NCBI GenBank assembly: GCA_030581615.1
Contig: JAKTTT010000046.1
Span: 103,476-167,475 of the forward strand
Reading direction: 5' to 3'
Source of the DNA: Alloascoidea africana
Taxonomy: Eukaryota; Ascomycota; Alloascoideomycetes; Alloascoideales; Alloascoideaceae
DNA length: 64,000 bases
Both the position numbers and the translations under genes were made by a program. Numbering within the stretch: position 1 is the first letter of the stretch; the number at the start of each line of letters is the position of its first letter. The notes under the pieces are model-generated. The model had not been told where the DNA came from. It saw only the letters and a program-made list of their open reading frames with translations, and made no database searches. Below, piece after piece: positions 21,932-32,640 of this stretch.

Positions 21932-23911
21932 TTATTTACTTTTAGACCGCGTGCGGGTAACCACCATCTCCTTCCACTTCTCATATGGCAGGTCTCCATC
22001 AAGTGGGTTGTTCACAAAGCCAGAGAGATCCTGGAAGATCCTCTTTGAAATCTCGAGATCCATAGCAAGAGTTTGCTCTCTCATTCTTTGTTTCAACTCT
22101 GGGCATAGCTCAATAAGAATGTTTTTCCTTGCAGCCTGCTCTTTGTAACGCTTGAACCCCACTAAAGGCCGCATGTCCATTATTTGTGTGCATTCCCTCA
22201 GTTCTAAAACAGAAAGTTTTGGAAGGTATTTGTGCTTCAGAATTTTGGAAATAGATCTGTTGGTTAGTTGAACACATCTATTGAGGGATAGTCTCTCCAG
22301 ATGAGGGCCTCGCAGCGACACCAGTTTCAGTATTGCTAAATCACCAACAGCGCACCCAGCAGCGCCTAATGTCTTGATTTTGGTTCGTTTTGCCAATTCA
22401 ATGACAGAAATATTTGTTATTTGGTCCCCGTTTTTGGTGCGTCCCACATTTATTGTGTTTAAAAGTGAACAGTGTTTGGCAGTTGCGACTAGGCCCTTAT
22501 CTGTGATAAAATCGCAGACACGTATGTCCAACGTTTCCAACAGCGGACACCTTACCGTTATTTGGGCTAGAATATTGTCTGTCAGCGCTCTGCTGCCGGG
22601 GAGTGCCAATGTTTTTAGCCTTCCTTGTAGTAAAAAATCGAGAGGCGGCGTTATGAAAGGAGAAATGTAGAATTCAAGTTTTTCTACCCTAGAAGTCTTC
22701 AAAAAAGGTGCAATATTTTCTAATTCTGATTGCTTTGCATCCATTAATTTGTATAACAAAATCTCTTTGCAGTGACTGTGTGCAGGCGCGTTCTCTCTAT
22801 TTCGCGTTCTGGCGACAAATTTGGTCCATGATTTGTGGTTGTCGAAACATACTCGCTCTTCAATAACTTCAATTGCAACTTGATTCCACAACCTATTTAC
22901 AAGCAGGCAATTATAGAGACCGTTTAATGAGGTATCATTTTGAATATGCTTAGTCCGTGTTTGTGGTGCTTTCTCCGAAACCACTATTTCGTCAACATAA
23001 GAAAAAATTTGTTTTAAGAGTTCAGGAATACCCAATGGATCAGGCTTGCTCTCTTGATAGTTTTCATATTGTTGGGAAGAGATTAAATTTGGCTTTCTAT
23101 CCCCTGAGATCTCTGAAAATGTTGATAAGTGGAGCATACTTCCTTGGGAAATTTGGGGTATAGTCTCACAAACAGGTGAAGAATATAATGAACTGATTCT
23201 CAATTGTTGAAACTCTGTGCTCACGCTTCGCGAACACCTTTCGATTTTATCACTATTATCTCCAAAAATTCTTCTCTTGAGACTATGCTGTTTGGTCCGC
23301 TCCGTTGTGGGAGACCAGAGTTGCTTTGGTGAGGGGGATAATATTGAATACTTGGAGAAGAATAGCCCATCATGTACGAAACACTGTGAACAAGGTGTTT
23401 CAGGATCATGGTTTTGCAAATAATTGAAAGGAGATCCAGGCTCAACCGCAGACTGGTGAGGTGTATTAGTATCTACCTCAGTTCTTAATACCGAAACCTC
23501 TGTTAGGTTTTGTAATAATTTCCGTTGTGGACGTTGTGCCTTGAAAGTAAAAGGTTCTTCAAGAGTACCGCTATTGTCATTTCCAGAACTGAAAATCCTG
23601 GTTGGGAAATTTTTTAAGGAAGTTATGATTCCAATTGACCTTTTCTTTCTAGCTTTTTTGGTAAGCGAAGAATTCCGTCTCGTTGGCATATAACTGGGCA
23701 ATGTTCCACTTGAGTGTCGTATTTCTGTGAGCTCCGAACTTTCCAGCTGTTTTTGTCGTTTTGTAGGTTGTATTATGGATGAATTTGAATAGTTAAATGC
23801 TTCTGATAAAGATTTGACATGATTGGAACCTTGTTTTTCCAGAAGCTGTAGCGATCGGGTGCGATGTGCTTGCATGCCATTTGAACTTTGGAAAGGATCG
23901 CTGTTTCTCAT
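21932..23911 (-). CDS. AMN1: Leucine-rich repeat protein, Amn1 family
   Basis: 659 residues. The first 300 are Ser-rich and unstructured with basic stretches. A helical block with the look of an F-box-like start (GIPELLKQIFSYVDEIVVS, then LYNCLLVNRLWNQVAIEVI) precedes repeats of the cysteine-containing LRR type: RLKTLALPGSRALTDNILAQ, LLETLDIRVCDFITDKGLV, LERLSLNRCVQLTNRSI. This order fits Amn1, which in yeast antagonises the mitotic exit network by binding Tem1 and affects daughter-cell separation. Other LRR/F-box proteins are the alternative. It is divergent from nothing on its 5' side for about 740 bp. Single exon. Confidence 0.75.
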   Translation of the reverse strand: MRNSDPFQSSNGMQAHRTRSLQLLEKQGSNHVKSLSEAFNYSNSSIIQPTKRQKQLESSELTEIRHSSGTLPSYMPTRRNSSLTKKARKKRSIGIITSLKNFPTRIFSSGNDNSGTLEEPFTFKAQRPQRKLLQNLTEVSVLRTEVDTNTPHQSAVEPGSPFNYLQNHDPETPCSQCFVHDGLFFSKYSILSPSPKQLWSPTTERTKQHSLKRRIFGDNSDKIERCSRSVSTEFQQLRISSLYSSPVCETIPQISQGSMLHLSTFSEISGDRKPNLISSQQYENYQESKPDPLGIPELLKQIFSYVDEIVVSEKAPQTRTKHIQNDTSLNGLYNCLLVNRLWNQVAIEVIEERVCFDNHKSWTKFVARTRNRENAPAHSHCKEILLYKLMDAKQSELENIAPFLKTSRVEKLEFYISPFITPPLDFLLQGRLKTLALPGSRALTDNILAQITVRCPLLETLDIRVCDFITDKGLVATAKHCSLLNTINVGRTKNGDQITNISVIELAKRTKIKTLGAAGCAVGDLAILKLVSLRGPHLERLSLNRCVQLTNRSISKILKHKYLPKLSVLELRECTQIMDMRPLVGFKRYKEQAARKNILIELCPELKQRMREQTLAMDLEISKRIFQDLSGFVNNPLDGDLPYEKWKEMVVTRTRSKSK

Positions 23912-24653
23912 TGCTGCTTCTGGTTGCGTACCAAATTTGTTAGAGACCTGAATAATTCAAAAAATGTGCCTGTAATGAAGGAGAATGCTATATGTGTTGT
24001 TTTATAGGCCCCGAAGATCAGAAGAAAGTGAAATGAAGGGAGAAAGGGCCAATGAATGCAAAGTTGAAGAAATAAAAAATAAATTAAGAAAGCTTTATGA
24101 TGAAAATAAAATATTGGTCTGGTTTTGATATTTTAACGAGTGCTTGAGCCAAACTATGGAAACAAGGCATTTGCCTCAATTTAACGGCCGCTGGATTTTC
24201 GTATGTGGGATGGCTGGTCGATACGAGTTTGAACCCTGCATGCAGGTGAATTTTATATATTTCCTAGTTGGGCCATATAGTTGGATACGGCGTTCCTCCT
24301 TACACCCCGGAAGGACTCAAATACCAAAAAAGCCCAGCCACCACGGCAACTCTGAACAGCCACTGTGCAACCACTCGACCAGCCAACTGCGAGAGGCCGG
24401 GAAGTGTGCGTTCAATTTCAGATACTATGCTTCTATTTATGAAAAAACTTAAGCTTTGCCAATGAGCTTAAAAACTGAGAGAACAATTAGTTGGTATACC
24501 TATATGTAAGACCAACCAAAATCCCAACCATCCATGGGAAAAGAGTGTGCTGCATCACCAAAATGGCGATTCATCTGTTTCATATGCCCTCTGCCTAAAA
24601 GCATAGCATATTATTGTACAAGGGTTCCATTTGTCCAATTCTATAACTAAACA
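23912..24653. other. AMN1 upstream region / RRP43 3' flank
   Basis: Contains a locally GC-richer stretch at 24180-24420 with an open frame (24144-24452) that I cannot link to any family and do not call. Confidence 0.4.
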
Positions 24654-25928
24654 CTAATTTATTACTCTCTTAATCATGTCTTGAGAGCGCGATCTTGCTA
24701 ATTCAAATGCCTTCTTTATGTCGTCTTTTGTGACATCCGTTCCAAGACATTGAATCGAAACATTCTTTAAAATTCTTGAATTTGTGCTGTCATTTCCAGG
24801 TATCACGTTTATTCGTGTGCTTATGGATGACTCTTCAATCTCGTTTTCTAAATCAGCAATGATCACACTAGGAAGATCTTCTTGGTCGTCAAGATCCATC
24901 TGATCATCATCATCTCCTTCACTAGACTCTTTTACTGTTGTAACGTCAGTCTGCAGCTTCACAACCCCAAATGTGCTGCTCCAGCCCAAATTCTTAGTAT
25001 CCAAATTCAGATTTTTGAATCTTTTGTAATCACAGACGGGCCATATCTGCTGTTTTATAGCACGGACATTTCTATTCCCTATACCGACTTTTAGATTCAT
25101 CTCCATTGCTTTCGTTTCGTCCATGTATACAAAAGGAAGTTTTGTCGATTCCAGAGCAGATATGAGAGCGCCCCATGCAAGGTCAAATAAAGGCCCAGAG
25201 CGAGAAAAAATATCAATATGAGCGTATAGCACGAAAGCAAACTTCTGTTCCAGTCCAAGATTCAGATTTAAGCTTTCACTCTCTTCAGAACTCTCATCTT
25301 CTGGATACACGGTCTTTTCCTTGCGTGAGTCATCATCTAGAAATCTTCTTCCTAGGTTGGCGACCAACAGATCTTTATTGCTAAGAATTGAAGAGTGAAG
25401 AAAAGTATCATATAGCTTCTGGCTGAGAATCGTCTCTTCATCGCTTGGGGCACCATGCCTGCCTCTTGCAACTTCAACAACAGGGTAAATTGCGGCTGGG
25501 GAGCTTAAAAATTCATCTGAATCATCCTCAAGTGGTATCAACCCGCCTGTAATTGAGCAAAGCAGTGTTGTAGAACCTGATTTCAGTACGGATGAGCCAA
25601 GGACACTTGATCGCTCTCTAATTTGGATAGCTTTTACATCCTCATCCATTGATTCTGAATCCAATCCACTATTCGAATTATCTGCCTCATTAGCATACCG
25701 TCCAAACGTATTTTTTCCAATCTTGACGTATCTAAATTCGTCTACTCTTCGAAGTGAGATTGGCCTTAACCCCTTCGCCAAATGTCTTTGCAAAAACAGG
25801 TCAGGAGCTATTCTTGCGAAAACATCCGGCGGAAATGTACTAAGGGATCCCGGGCCAGAAGGATTTTGGGAACCATCGCCCGCTGAATCAGCTATTTGGG
25901 GTAGGTTAGAGGAGTCGAGCTCTATCAT
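24654..25928 (-). CDS. RRP43: Exosome core subunit, RNase PH-like
   Basis: Ring subunit of the RNA exosome, which trims and degrades RNA in nucleus and cytoplasm; the fungal RNase PH-fold subunits lack catalysis. Strong blocks match Rrp43: TFPPDVFARIAPDLFLQRHL, RPISLRRVDEFRYV, LGSSVLKSGSTTLLCSITGG, YPVVEVARGRHGAPSDEE, FVLYAHIDIFSRSGPLFDLA and the C-terminal DVTKDDIKKAFELARSRSQD. Length 424 residues, somewhat longer than the 394 of S. cerevisiae because of acidic insertions. The start MIELDSSN is the first Met of the frame. Single exon. Confidence 0.95.
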   Translation of the reverse strand: MIELDSSNLPQIADSAGDGSQNPSGPGSLSTFPPDVFARIAPDLFLQRHLAKGLRPISLRRVDEFRYVKIGKNTFGRYANEADNSNSGLDSESMDEDVKAIQIRERSSVLGSSVLKSGSTTLLCSITGGLIPLEDDSDEFLSSPAAIYPVVEVARGRHGAPSDEETILSQKLYDTFLHSSILSNKDLLVANLGRRFLDDDSRKEKTVYPEDESSEESESLNLNLGLEQKFAFVLYAHIDIFSRSGPLFDLAWGALISALESTKLPFVYMDETKAMEMNLKVGIGNRNVRAIKQQIWPVCDYKRFKNLNLDTKNLGWSSTFGVVKLQTDVTTVKESSEGDDDDQMDLDDQEDLPSVIIADLENEIEESSISTRINVIPGNDSTNSRILKNVSIQCLGTDVTKDDIKKAFELARSRSQDMIKRVIN

Positions 25929-26340
25929 GTTTTAGTTGGATGCTCAGGCTCAGACTGGCTTGAACGCAAATGGAGGTTTGAACTTTTTCTGTGCTTACCC
26001 GCACACCAGAATTGGGCACTATATGGGAAGTATGGTTTTCGTGAAACCTCCAAGTATTTACACTTCAGAAAAGTTTCAGTCAATTTTCTTTACATTCAAT
26101 GATAAAGATATTAGGATTGTCACTGGAAGTTTACAAAATGCCGAGAAGGCAACAATCTTTTAAAACTTGATTTACTTTGACAGGAGACACAAAAATCATG
26201 CACATCCAAAGAGTTGAACGGGTTCCATTTTCATAGAGGGTTAGGGGTTATGTTGATATGGTAACACAAGGGTGAGATGAATATACATATACACGATATA
26301 TACGTAAAAAGAGGTAGTTTTGAGCTTGTATAGGCGAAAA
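25929..26340. other. RRP43 upstream region / RPS14 3' flank
   Basis: About 410 bp between two minus-strand genes. A short plus-strand open frame (25936-26163) begins at the RRP43 start and is not supported. Confidence 0.5.
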
Positions 26341-27031
26341 TTAAAGTCTGCGACCTCTTCTACCACCCTTTCTTCTGGTAGAGTCGGATGGGATTGGGGT
26401 AACATCTTCAATTCGGCCAATTCTGAGACCGGAACGAGCAAGAGCTCTTAGGGCAGCCTGTCCACCTGGGCCTGGTGTCTTGGTATGCGTGCCTCCGGTG
26501 GCTCTGATTTTGACATGGACGGCGTTGATTCCAACTTCTTTGCATTTGGCAGCAACGTCCTGAGCAGCCAACATGGCAGCGTATGGAGAGGACTCGTCAC
26601 GGTCGGCCTTGACCTTCATACCTCCAGTAACTCGTGCAATTGTTTCTCTGCCACTGAGGTCAGTAACATGAACGAATGTGTCGTTGAAGGAGGCGTAGAT
26701 GCGGGCAACACCAAAGGTGAAGGAGTTGTCACGGGCCTGTGGTCCTAGCGTAACGTTTTCTATTATTCAAAACTGTAGGTTAGCTTTGGGTTCTCTAAAA
26801 AGTTGGTCATAATTACAGCCACGAGAATAAGTGAGAATCTTGAACTTGAAGCTTTGAGAAACACATTTAATAATATCATGCCCTCTTTATCTTGAAGCAT
26901 TTGTTGAGTATGAAAGCTTGTGCACTCGATATCGAACATTGATCCCTGGACAAACGCATTTGTTCATTTCTCTCTTATATTCGCACCCGCTGAAAACAAA
27001 ACAAAGCAAAGTTTAGCATACCAGTAGCCAT
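26341..27031 (-). CDS. RPS14: 40S ribosomal protein S14 (uS11), two exons
   Basis: Platform protein of the small ribosomal subunit. Exon 1 is the ten bases 27031-27022 (ATGGCTACTG) followed by a GTATGC donor. Exon 2 (26759-26341) follows an AATAG acceptor and gives [15 protein letters not shown], then [20 protein letters not shown], the highly conserved core, and the C-terminus [13 protein letters not shown]. Total 142 residues. The 262-bp intron has a GCTAAC branch site about 15-20 nt before the acceptor. An intron after a few codons is also typical of yeast RPS14 genes. Head to head with RPL39. Confidence 0.97.
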
Positions 27032-27338
27032 TTCGTAGTGCTGTTTCGGAACTAGAACTGTTTCTTCACTAGGTGTTTCCTCCAAGATTTCAGATGGTGC
27101 AAGTGACGTTCTGCCAGACCAAAAAGTTTGCACACGTTCTGAGGGTTACCCACATGACCTATTACACCTTCCCAATAAGGAAACCACAGTCTTCTCTGGG
27201 AATCCCTGCCGTTACTGGAAAGAGCAGTCAGAAATCCGCAGCTGCGTACATCTGAGAACGACACTCTTGACAAGTAACAGTTGACACTTTGAGAACCTGA
27301 ACTACTGGCACTGTAAACCAACAGCAAAACTAGTCACA
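27032..27338. promoter_or_regulatory. Shared promoter of RPS14 and RPL39
   Basis: 307 bp separate the start codons of two divergent ribosomal protein genes, so one control region serves both. I did not find a certain Rap1, Tbf1 or Fhl1 site; GAGGGTTACCCACA at about 27140 is a loose candidate. Confidence 0.6.
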
Positions 27339-27743
27339 ATGCCTGTGAGTAACTACTTTGAAAGTTTGCGAGCGATTATAGGGTTGGGGTTTACTTGTTC
27401 ATCGATAATATGAAATAATTGTTTGATATCTCTCTGCGAAGTTTGATTCGATGATAATTTTCTAAGATGGTGTTTCAACAAAGACACTCACTACGATTTA
27501 TCTACAAGATTTCTGTACATCCCTTTCCGACTCCCTCTAATTCATCAAGACAGTGTAGAACGATTGGTATAGTTTACTAACCCTATGTTTTAGAGCCAAA
27601 AATCTCTAAAGACCAAGCTCAAGCTTGCCAAAGCCCAGAAGCAAAACAGACCTCTTCCACAATGGATCAGATTGAGAACGAACAACAAAATCAGATATAA
27701 CAACAAGAGGAGACACTGGAGAAGAACCAAGCTTAACATCTAA
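27339..27743 (+). CDS. RPL39: 60S ribosomal protein L39 (eL39), two exons
   Basis: Tiny basic protein lining the ribosomal exit tunnel. Exon 1 is ATGCCT (27339-27344) followed by GTGAGT. Exon 2 (27594-27743) begins after TTTTAG with [18 protein letters not shown] and ends [11 protein letters not shown] before TAA. The 51-residue product is almost identical to yeast Rpl39. A TTTACTAAC branch site lies about 15 nt before the acceptor; the intron is 249 bp. Yeast RPL39 likewise has an intron after the second codon. Confidence 0.97.
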
Positions 27744-28136
27744 TTCAATCATGTTCTTACAACTGCTGGATTGGAAACAGACTTTTTACTTTTAACCCCA
27801 TGCTTTCGATAATGCAACAACATTCGATAATTGAAATAGCAGAAAATTATATATCTATAATGGGAAGGGAAAAGCAATGGGTTTTTTTGTTTCCTTTTGT
27901 TCTAGTTGATATGTTAACGAAATGATTTTTGCATGTTGGCAATTCAATGAAATCTGGTTCCCCCAAAGCGTAATAGCACATCATACTTCATCAGTAAAAA
28001 GAGCTATAGCTCCTGTATCTTTGAGTAACTTGACTAAGGAGATTATGCGCTTCTATTAGCCTGTACTTCACACCAAAAATCAAAAGGCAAAACTGTTACT
28101 TCGTGCCCATAATACCCTAAACTTCTATAATAATGT
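27744..28136. other. Convergent 3' flanks of RPL39 and YIP3
   Basis: AT-rich, about 390 bp, no further feature seen. Confidence 0.5.
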
Positions 28137-28847
28137 CTAAACCTGTTCCTCCTCAAACGCAATTTCGATCGGCCTTTCCATAAACGATGCGTGACCTCCA
28201 ACGGTGACAAGAGTTGCACCGATAAGCCACAGCACTGTAGAAATAGGGCTTGCTATAATACCCAAAGGAACTGCAATAACACCGAGTCCTGTGTAGAGCT
28301 GGCTTGTATTCAACTTCACAATACCAAACACATTCAGGTCTTCGCCTTGCAGTTTCGATATTCCCACAAGGCCCAGTACAACAAAAACAATAACAAACAG
28401 CAAGAGGAAATTAGTGAGCAAGGAGTAGATGGAAAGCGAGGCTATCACCAGACCGTAGTTCGTGGCAAAGTAGCTGAGATTGTAGGAAAGTCTAGCTTGC
28501 AAGTCGCCCAACCCTTGCGGTTTTGACAGTTGTGAGAAGTTGAAGAACTCGGAGAACGGACGAACCGTTTCAAACCGCGCTCTTAACGAAGATCCGGTCG
28601 ACTGTAGGTGCGTTAGACCATAAGACTCAAGTTGATGAAGTTCTTAACAGTAAGAACTGTGATATTCTTACAACATACTCTGATATTCTCCAGACTAAAC
28701 CTTTCTTGTAAGTCGTTTAACTGACGATAAGCCCGCACGCTTTATTAGTACTCCAAGCCATAATCACTTGGCTCCGTCAGAAAAAAAGCCGGCACAGGAA
28801 CGCAAACATACGCTGAGGTTAGAAAATGCAGAGCTTAGAGAACTCAT
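28137..28847 (-). CDS. YIP3: Yip3, PRA1-family Rab/GDI interacting membrane protein, three exons
   Basis: Small four-helix Golgi/ER membrane protein of the PRA1 family that interacts with Rab GTPases. Exon 3 (28601-28137) carries the conserved part: FSEFFNFSQLSKPQGLGDLQ, YNLSYFATNYGLVIASLSIY, LTNFLLLFVIVFVVLG and the end HASFMERPIEIAFEEEQV, close to S. cerevisiae Yip3. No ATG opens this exon. Two small upstream exons complete it: exon 2 (28720-28679) LNDLQERFSLENIR and exon 1 (28847-28812) MSSLSSAFSNLS, with GTATGT donors and CGTCAG / CTACAG acceptors. The joined 180 residues align with yeast FSMENIK and the rest without gaps. Yeast YIP3 also carries an intron near its start. Confidence 0.92.
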
Positions 28848-28989
28848 ATTTAAAGATTACGGATTTAGGCTGGTAACTGAGGAAAGAAGAGATCCTTTCT
28901 GTGGATTCTCCTGGTACTTATTTACACGCATCTCGCTTTTAACATCCATGCGCCACTGTGGCAATAATACAATAATACCTGCATGCTCA

Positions 28990-31900
28990 TCACCGTGTGG
29001 CCATTTTCTGCTCGAATATTCCTACTAATTTCTCGCCAAACTGCTCGAGAATTTGGTCCATTCGCGATCTATCTAGGCTATCGTCTTCGTCGCCAAGCAC
29101 CCGAAGGGTTTCTTTCAGCTCAAGTCTCAAACTTTGGAGGTGATTGCTGTTTGTGGCCGCCGGATGCTTATAGTAGTCCTGAACTGCCTTAAGACTATGA
29201 ATCAAAAGTTCAAGATCTGGTGGCGATTTATTAACTCTCACGGGTGACCTCGTAATAGGCACCGCCGCAGAAGAAGCACGACTAGATGGTCTAGATTTTA
29301 TTGGGGTATGAGGGCTGGGACATGTGGTGCTTGGACTTCCAGTCAGAAACTGTTCTGTTTCTCGACTAGGGCTTGATGGTGTTCCACCAATTTTCTTGGG
29401 AGATAGAGATGCTCTTCCTCTCCAGCGTCTTTCTGGTGAGGATAGCTTTCCTTTACTAGGGTCTTCATGAGAAGCGGCTGATCTTCCGGCTGTGTTCAGT
29501 CTAGTTCGAGGGCTTGACATATCACCAAGCAACTCCGTTTTTGACATAACTTTCCTGACGACTTTGCCCGATGGGCTGGGAAACTCACAGAATCCAGGTT
29601 GAATTGGGGTTGCTGTGCTCCCATTATTTCCCAACGTATTCCCAATGTTTAGAGGTATCAGCTCCCATACAAAAATGCATCCATCAGTTCCTGTTGTTAA
29701 AAAGTGATTCTCCGATAGAGCTCTCTCAGGGTTGATGGCGTTAATGCTCAGAATCGATTCAGAGTGGCCCCAATTGGTGGCAATCAGCTGGCCAGTTTCT
29801 AAAAGATATACCCTAACGCTCTTATCATTTCCGACTCCAAGCAAAATTGCTCCAAAATCACAATGATTTGCTATGCAGATATGATCAAGCACCAGACCAT
29901 TTCCTTCCCAATCCTCAGGCTTGAAGGATGATTTTAAAGCTCCATTGGGGAAACTGAAGACGAATATGTTCTTATCGCATGTTGAGACAACCAGCTTTTG
30001 TTCACCGTTGTCCTCGAACAAGCATATATCTGTTGGTGTTGATTTCAGTGTAATTAGTTTGGCTAACGTGAAGCGAACGCTGTTGTCAAAGAAACTGCTG
30101 GTCATCTCGTGTATGGCTATTGTTCTGTCTATGGAACAAGTCACGATGAACCTGTTATCTCGAGAAGTTTCGATCCTTGTTACGTTTCCCTTGTGTTCAA
30201 TAATGGTCTGTAACACTTTCCAGCCAAAGTCTTTTTCCTCTTTGACGCTTTCAAGAGATTTGTAAAATATCTGGATCGTACGATCTCGACTAATGGAAAA
30301 TATTAGCTCAAAGTGATCATAAGTGGCATGTTTAATATCGTTGATCGAAGATTCGTGTGCTTTAGCCACAAAGACTGGTTCACCTGGTCTTTCAACTTTT
30401 GCAATAACGATAATTCCGTATCTATCACCTGTGATGATTTCGTTGTTTGAGGTAAGTGTCACCGTTTGTAGGCTGTTTTCAAAATCAGGTTCAGTGTTAT
30501 CGCTGTTTTGAAAAATCTTACTGTGCATAACCAATTGTTCCATCTCATTCGCTTTCTCACTTAGAGAGCATAATCTAATGTTTCCATTTGAAGACCAAGT
30601 CAGAAAGCGGCACTGTTTTGAGAAAGGTATTATTTTCAAGCCAACATTGTCACCACTATTTCCTTGGACCAGTGGAAGCGCCGACTTTATGTTTACCTCT
30701 TTTTCCAAAGCATCCAACTGGTCAGCATGGAACCTACGAATGTCTCCGTCTTTACTAAGTAGAATCAGGGAGCCGTCTTTCAAGAACTGAAGGGCCATAT
30801 GCTGCTCAGATACCGTGGGGTCGCAGTTTTTATTATTATTCCATTTCCTAACCAACTGCGCTGGGCTGGCGATCTTGTCCTTGGTTATGTTGAATTCTGT
30901 TGAAGCTGAAGAGTCACCGAATAATTCCATGGTATATATGCAGTCGGAGTTGATCGGCATTATCCATAGCCTTTTCTTGCTGTCCAAGGCCATTGCACTA
31001 ATCGACATTCCAAGATCAAATTTTGGATTCAAAGCTAGGTTAGACGATTTCTTCTCGGAATAAGCATCATCTAAAGTGCTAATCTTGCCATCGTCAGTGG
31101 CAATCACCAAACTATTATCTCGAACTAGGGCCAGTGAGACAAAATTGCCCATTAACGTCTCCCCCATAATGACATTTTTACCATCTAAAATTTTGCATTT
31201 CCCCAAAACGTTGTCTCCGTCTTCCAATTTATTTATAGTAATGTCCCACAGTTTAACATGCCGCAGGCCAATGGTTATGAACTTGTGCTTTGATATCCAC
31301 AGGATTTGATTAACCACAGATATACATTTATTACTGGCATATAGCTGAATTCTGTTGTAGCTGTTAGAAAGATTTCTCAAGGACCACACATGTAAAAAGC
31401 CGTCATTTGAAAGTCCAAGACTTGACAGATAATTTCCACACGGCGAAAACGAAAGGCACCGTACGCCAGAACTATGCTTGAAAATGATTGCCCTTGGCGC
31501 TTCAAGTATCGGCTGTGAAAGCATATAAATAAGTATCCGTGGCTGGTATCCTGACTCCCCAACTGCGAGAAGCTGTCCATCCATTGAAAGAGCGATATGA
31601 GAGATTGATCTTGGTTTGTTTCTTAATGCGTTTCTGCTTGGAGAGACTTTCCCTGGAGATCTGGGTGCCTTGGAATCTGTCCCTCCTCCGGTACTAATCC
31701 CGTTGCCATTGCTTAGATGAGCGCATCCTTCGTTCTGATTCTCAGCCTCTCTATAGACAAATAATTCGTTTTTCCCAGTAGTAAGATTGAGATACCCGTT
31801 CGACTCTGAAGGTGCAGATTCTTTGCTCTTGGTGACACCACTTTTGATGTTGTTTAAGCACAAAAACCGTTCTGAGGATACTGTGCCCTCGGGAGAAAGC

Positions 31901-32094
31901 TTCACAACGACCACGCCGGCTCCAGCAACATAAGCAATTGTATTTGAGTATGACGAGCAAGCGAATCCCTTCTGATTTCTGGCTGTTGTTCCAAAAATCT
32001 TTTTCACGCTTGGTTTGAAGTATGGTGCTCCGCCAACATTCATATTCTGGTGAATGGCCTTGGCTCTAGCTCCTCCAACAGTTGAATCCATCAT
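28990..32094 (-). CDS. WD40-repeat protein of the WDR62/MABP1 type
   Basis: 1034 residues, single exon. Two stretches of WD repeats fill roughly residues 165-830. The first includes LSFSPCGNYLSSLGLSNDGFLHVWSL (split in text as CLSFSPCGNYLSS and GFLHVWSL) and FITIGLRHVKLWDI; the second includes LIFSISRDRTIQIFYK and RFIVTCSIDRTIAIHEM. The C-terminus is Ser/Pro-rich with many SP sites (SPSRE, SPKKIGG) and ends in a short coiled coil. The GLRHVKLW block and the FGWKVLQTI...HKGNVTRI block resemble the MAPKBP1/WDR62 family of scaffold proteins, present in many fungi and animals but, as far as I recall, absent from S. cerevisiae. Function in yeasts is not established; a scaffold role is only an inference from animal homologs. 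Confidence 0.75.
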   Translation of the reverse strand: MMDSTVGGARAKAIHQNMNVGGAPYFKPSVKKIFGTTARNQKGFACSSYSNTIAYVAGAGVVVVKLSPEGTVSSERFLCLNNIKSGVTKSKESAPSESNGYLNLTTGKNELFVYREAENQNEGCAHLSNGNGISTGGGTDSKAPRSPGKVSPSRNALRNKPRSISHIALSMDGQLLAVGESGYQPRILIYMLSQPILEAPRAIIFKHSSGVRCLSFSPCGNYLSSLGLSNDGFLHVWSLRNLSNSYNRIQLYASNKCISVVNQILWISKHKFITIGLRHVKLWDITINKLEDGDNVLGKCKILDGKNVIMGETLMGNFVSLALVRDNSLVIATDDGKISTLDDAYSEKKSSNLALNPKFDLGMSISAMALDSKKRLWIMPINSDCIYTMELFGDSSASTEFNITKDKIASPAQLVRKWNNNKNCDPTVSEQHMALQFLKDGSLILLSKDGDIRRFHADQLDALEKEVNIKSALPLVQGNSGDNVGLKIIPFSKQCRFLTWSSNGNIRLCSLSEKANEMEQLVMHSKIFQNSDNTEPDFENSLQTVTLTSNNEIITGDRYGIIVIAKVERPGEPVFVAKAHESSINDIKHATYDHFELIFSISRDRTIQIFYKSLESVKEEKDFGWKVLQTIIEHKGNVTRIETSRDNRFIVTCSIDRTIAIHEMTSSFFDNSVRFTLAKLITLKSTPTDICLFEDNGEQKLVVSTCDKNIFVFSFPNGALKSSFKPEDWEGNGLVLDHICIANHCDFGAILLGVGNDKSVRVYLLETGQLIATNWGHSESILSINAINPERALSENHFLTTGTDGCIFVWELIPLNIGNTLGNNGSTATPIQPGFCEFPSPSGKVVRKVMSKTELLGDMSSPRTRLNTAGRSAASHEDPSKGKLSSPERRWRGRASLSPKKIGGTPSSPSRETEQFLTGSPSTTCPSPHTPIKSRPSSRASSAAVPITRSPVRVNKSPPDLELLIHSLKAVQDYYKHPAATNSNHLQSLRLELKETLRVLGDEDDSLDRSRMDQILEQFGEKLVGIFEQKMATR

Positions 32095-32640
32095 TGTGTA
32101 CTTGCAATCTCTTTGCTAGTTTTTATGATAAAAAGTAACTGGTAAATTGACCCACAACGTGTTTGCAAAAAGATATAAGGATTGTTTATTGGTAAAAGTG
32201 GTCAAGCGCGGTGACCATGAATTAGTGGAGTCTCTTAGTCTCCGAAATAATAAAGTTATAGATTAAGACGCGTCAAACGCTTTCAAGCGGTGAAGTCAAG
32301 AATTGTTTAGGAAAGAAGAACTAGGGAAGCAAGAAACTAAAACAGAGTCCATCTGAAGCGGAACACAAATAGCTAGAACTGCTATTGCCTACTTTCGAAG
32401 GGTAGGCCGAGCGACATAGAAAAGGGATGATCTCTCTGTGCACGTGATGTCGAGACGTTTCGCTGATTTTCGTCTTGTGCCAGATCTGGCTGGACATTAT
32501 AGCATGTTGCCGTTCATAAATACAGAATCTTCATGTATTAACTACTGAGAAAACGAAGCAAATTTAACAAAAAACGCATAAACAGGAAAACATTAAAGTG
32601 AAATGAGCGAGAACCTATGATACGCTCCCAGAAATGATTA
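32095..32640. other. WD-protein upstream region / CCC2 3' flank
   Basis: 545 bp between two minus-strand genes, with a palindromic CACGTG at about 32441 that could bind a bHLH factor such as Cbf1 or Pho4. No gene seen. Confidence 0.4.

Noticed and set aside
24200-24260. tRNA-like T-loop (GAGTTTGAACCC)
   Set aside because: No matching acceptor stem, D-arm or anticodon arm could be folded around it.
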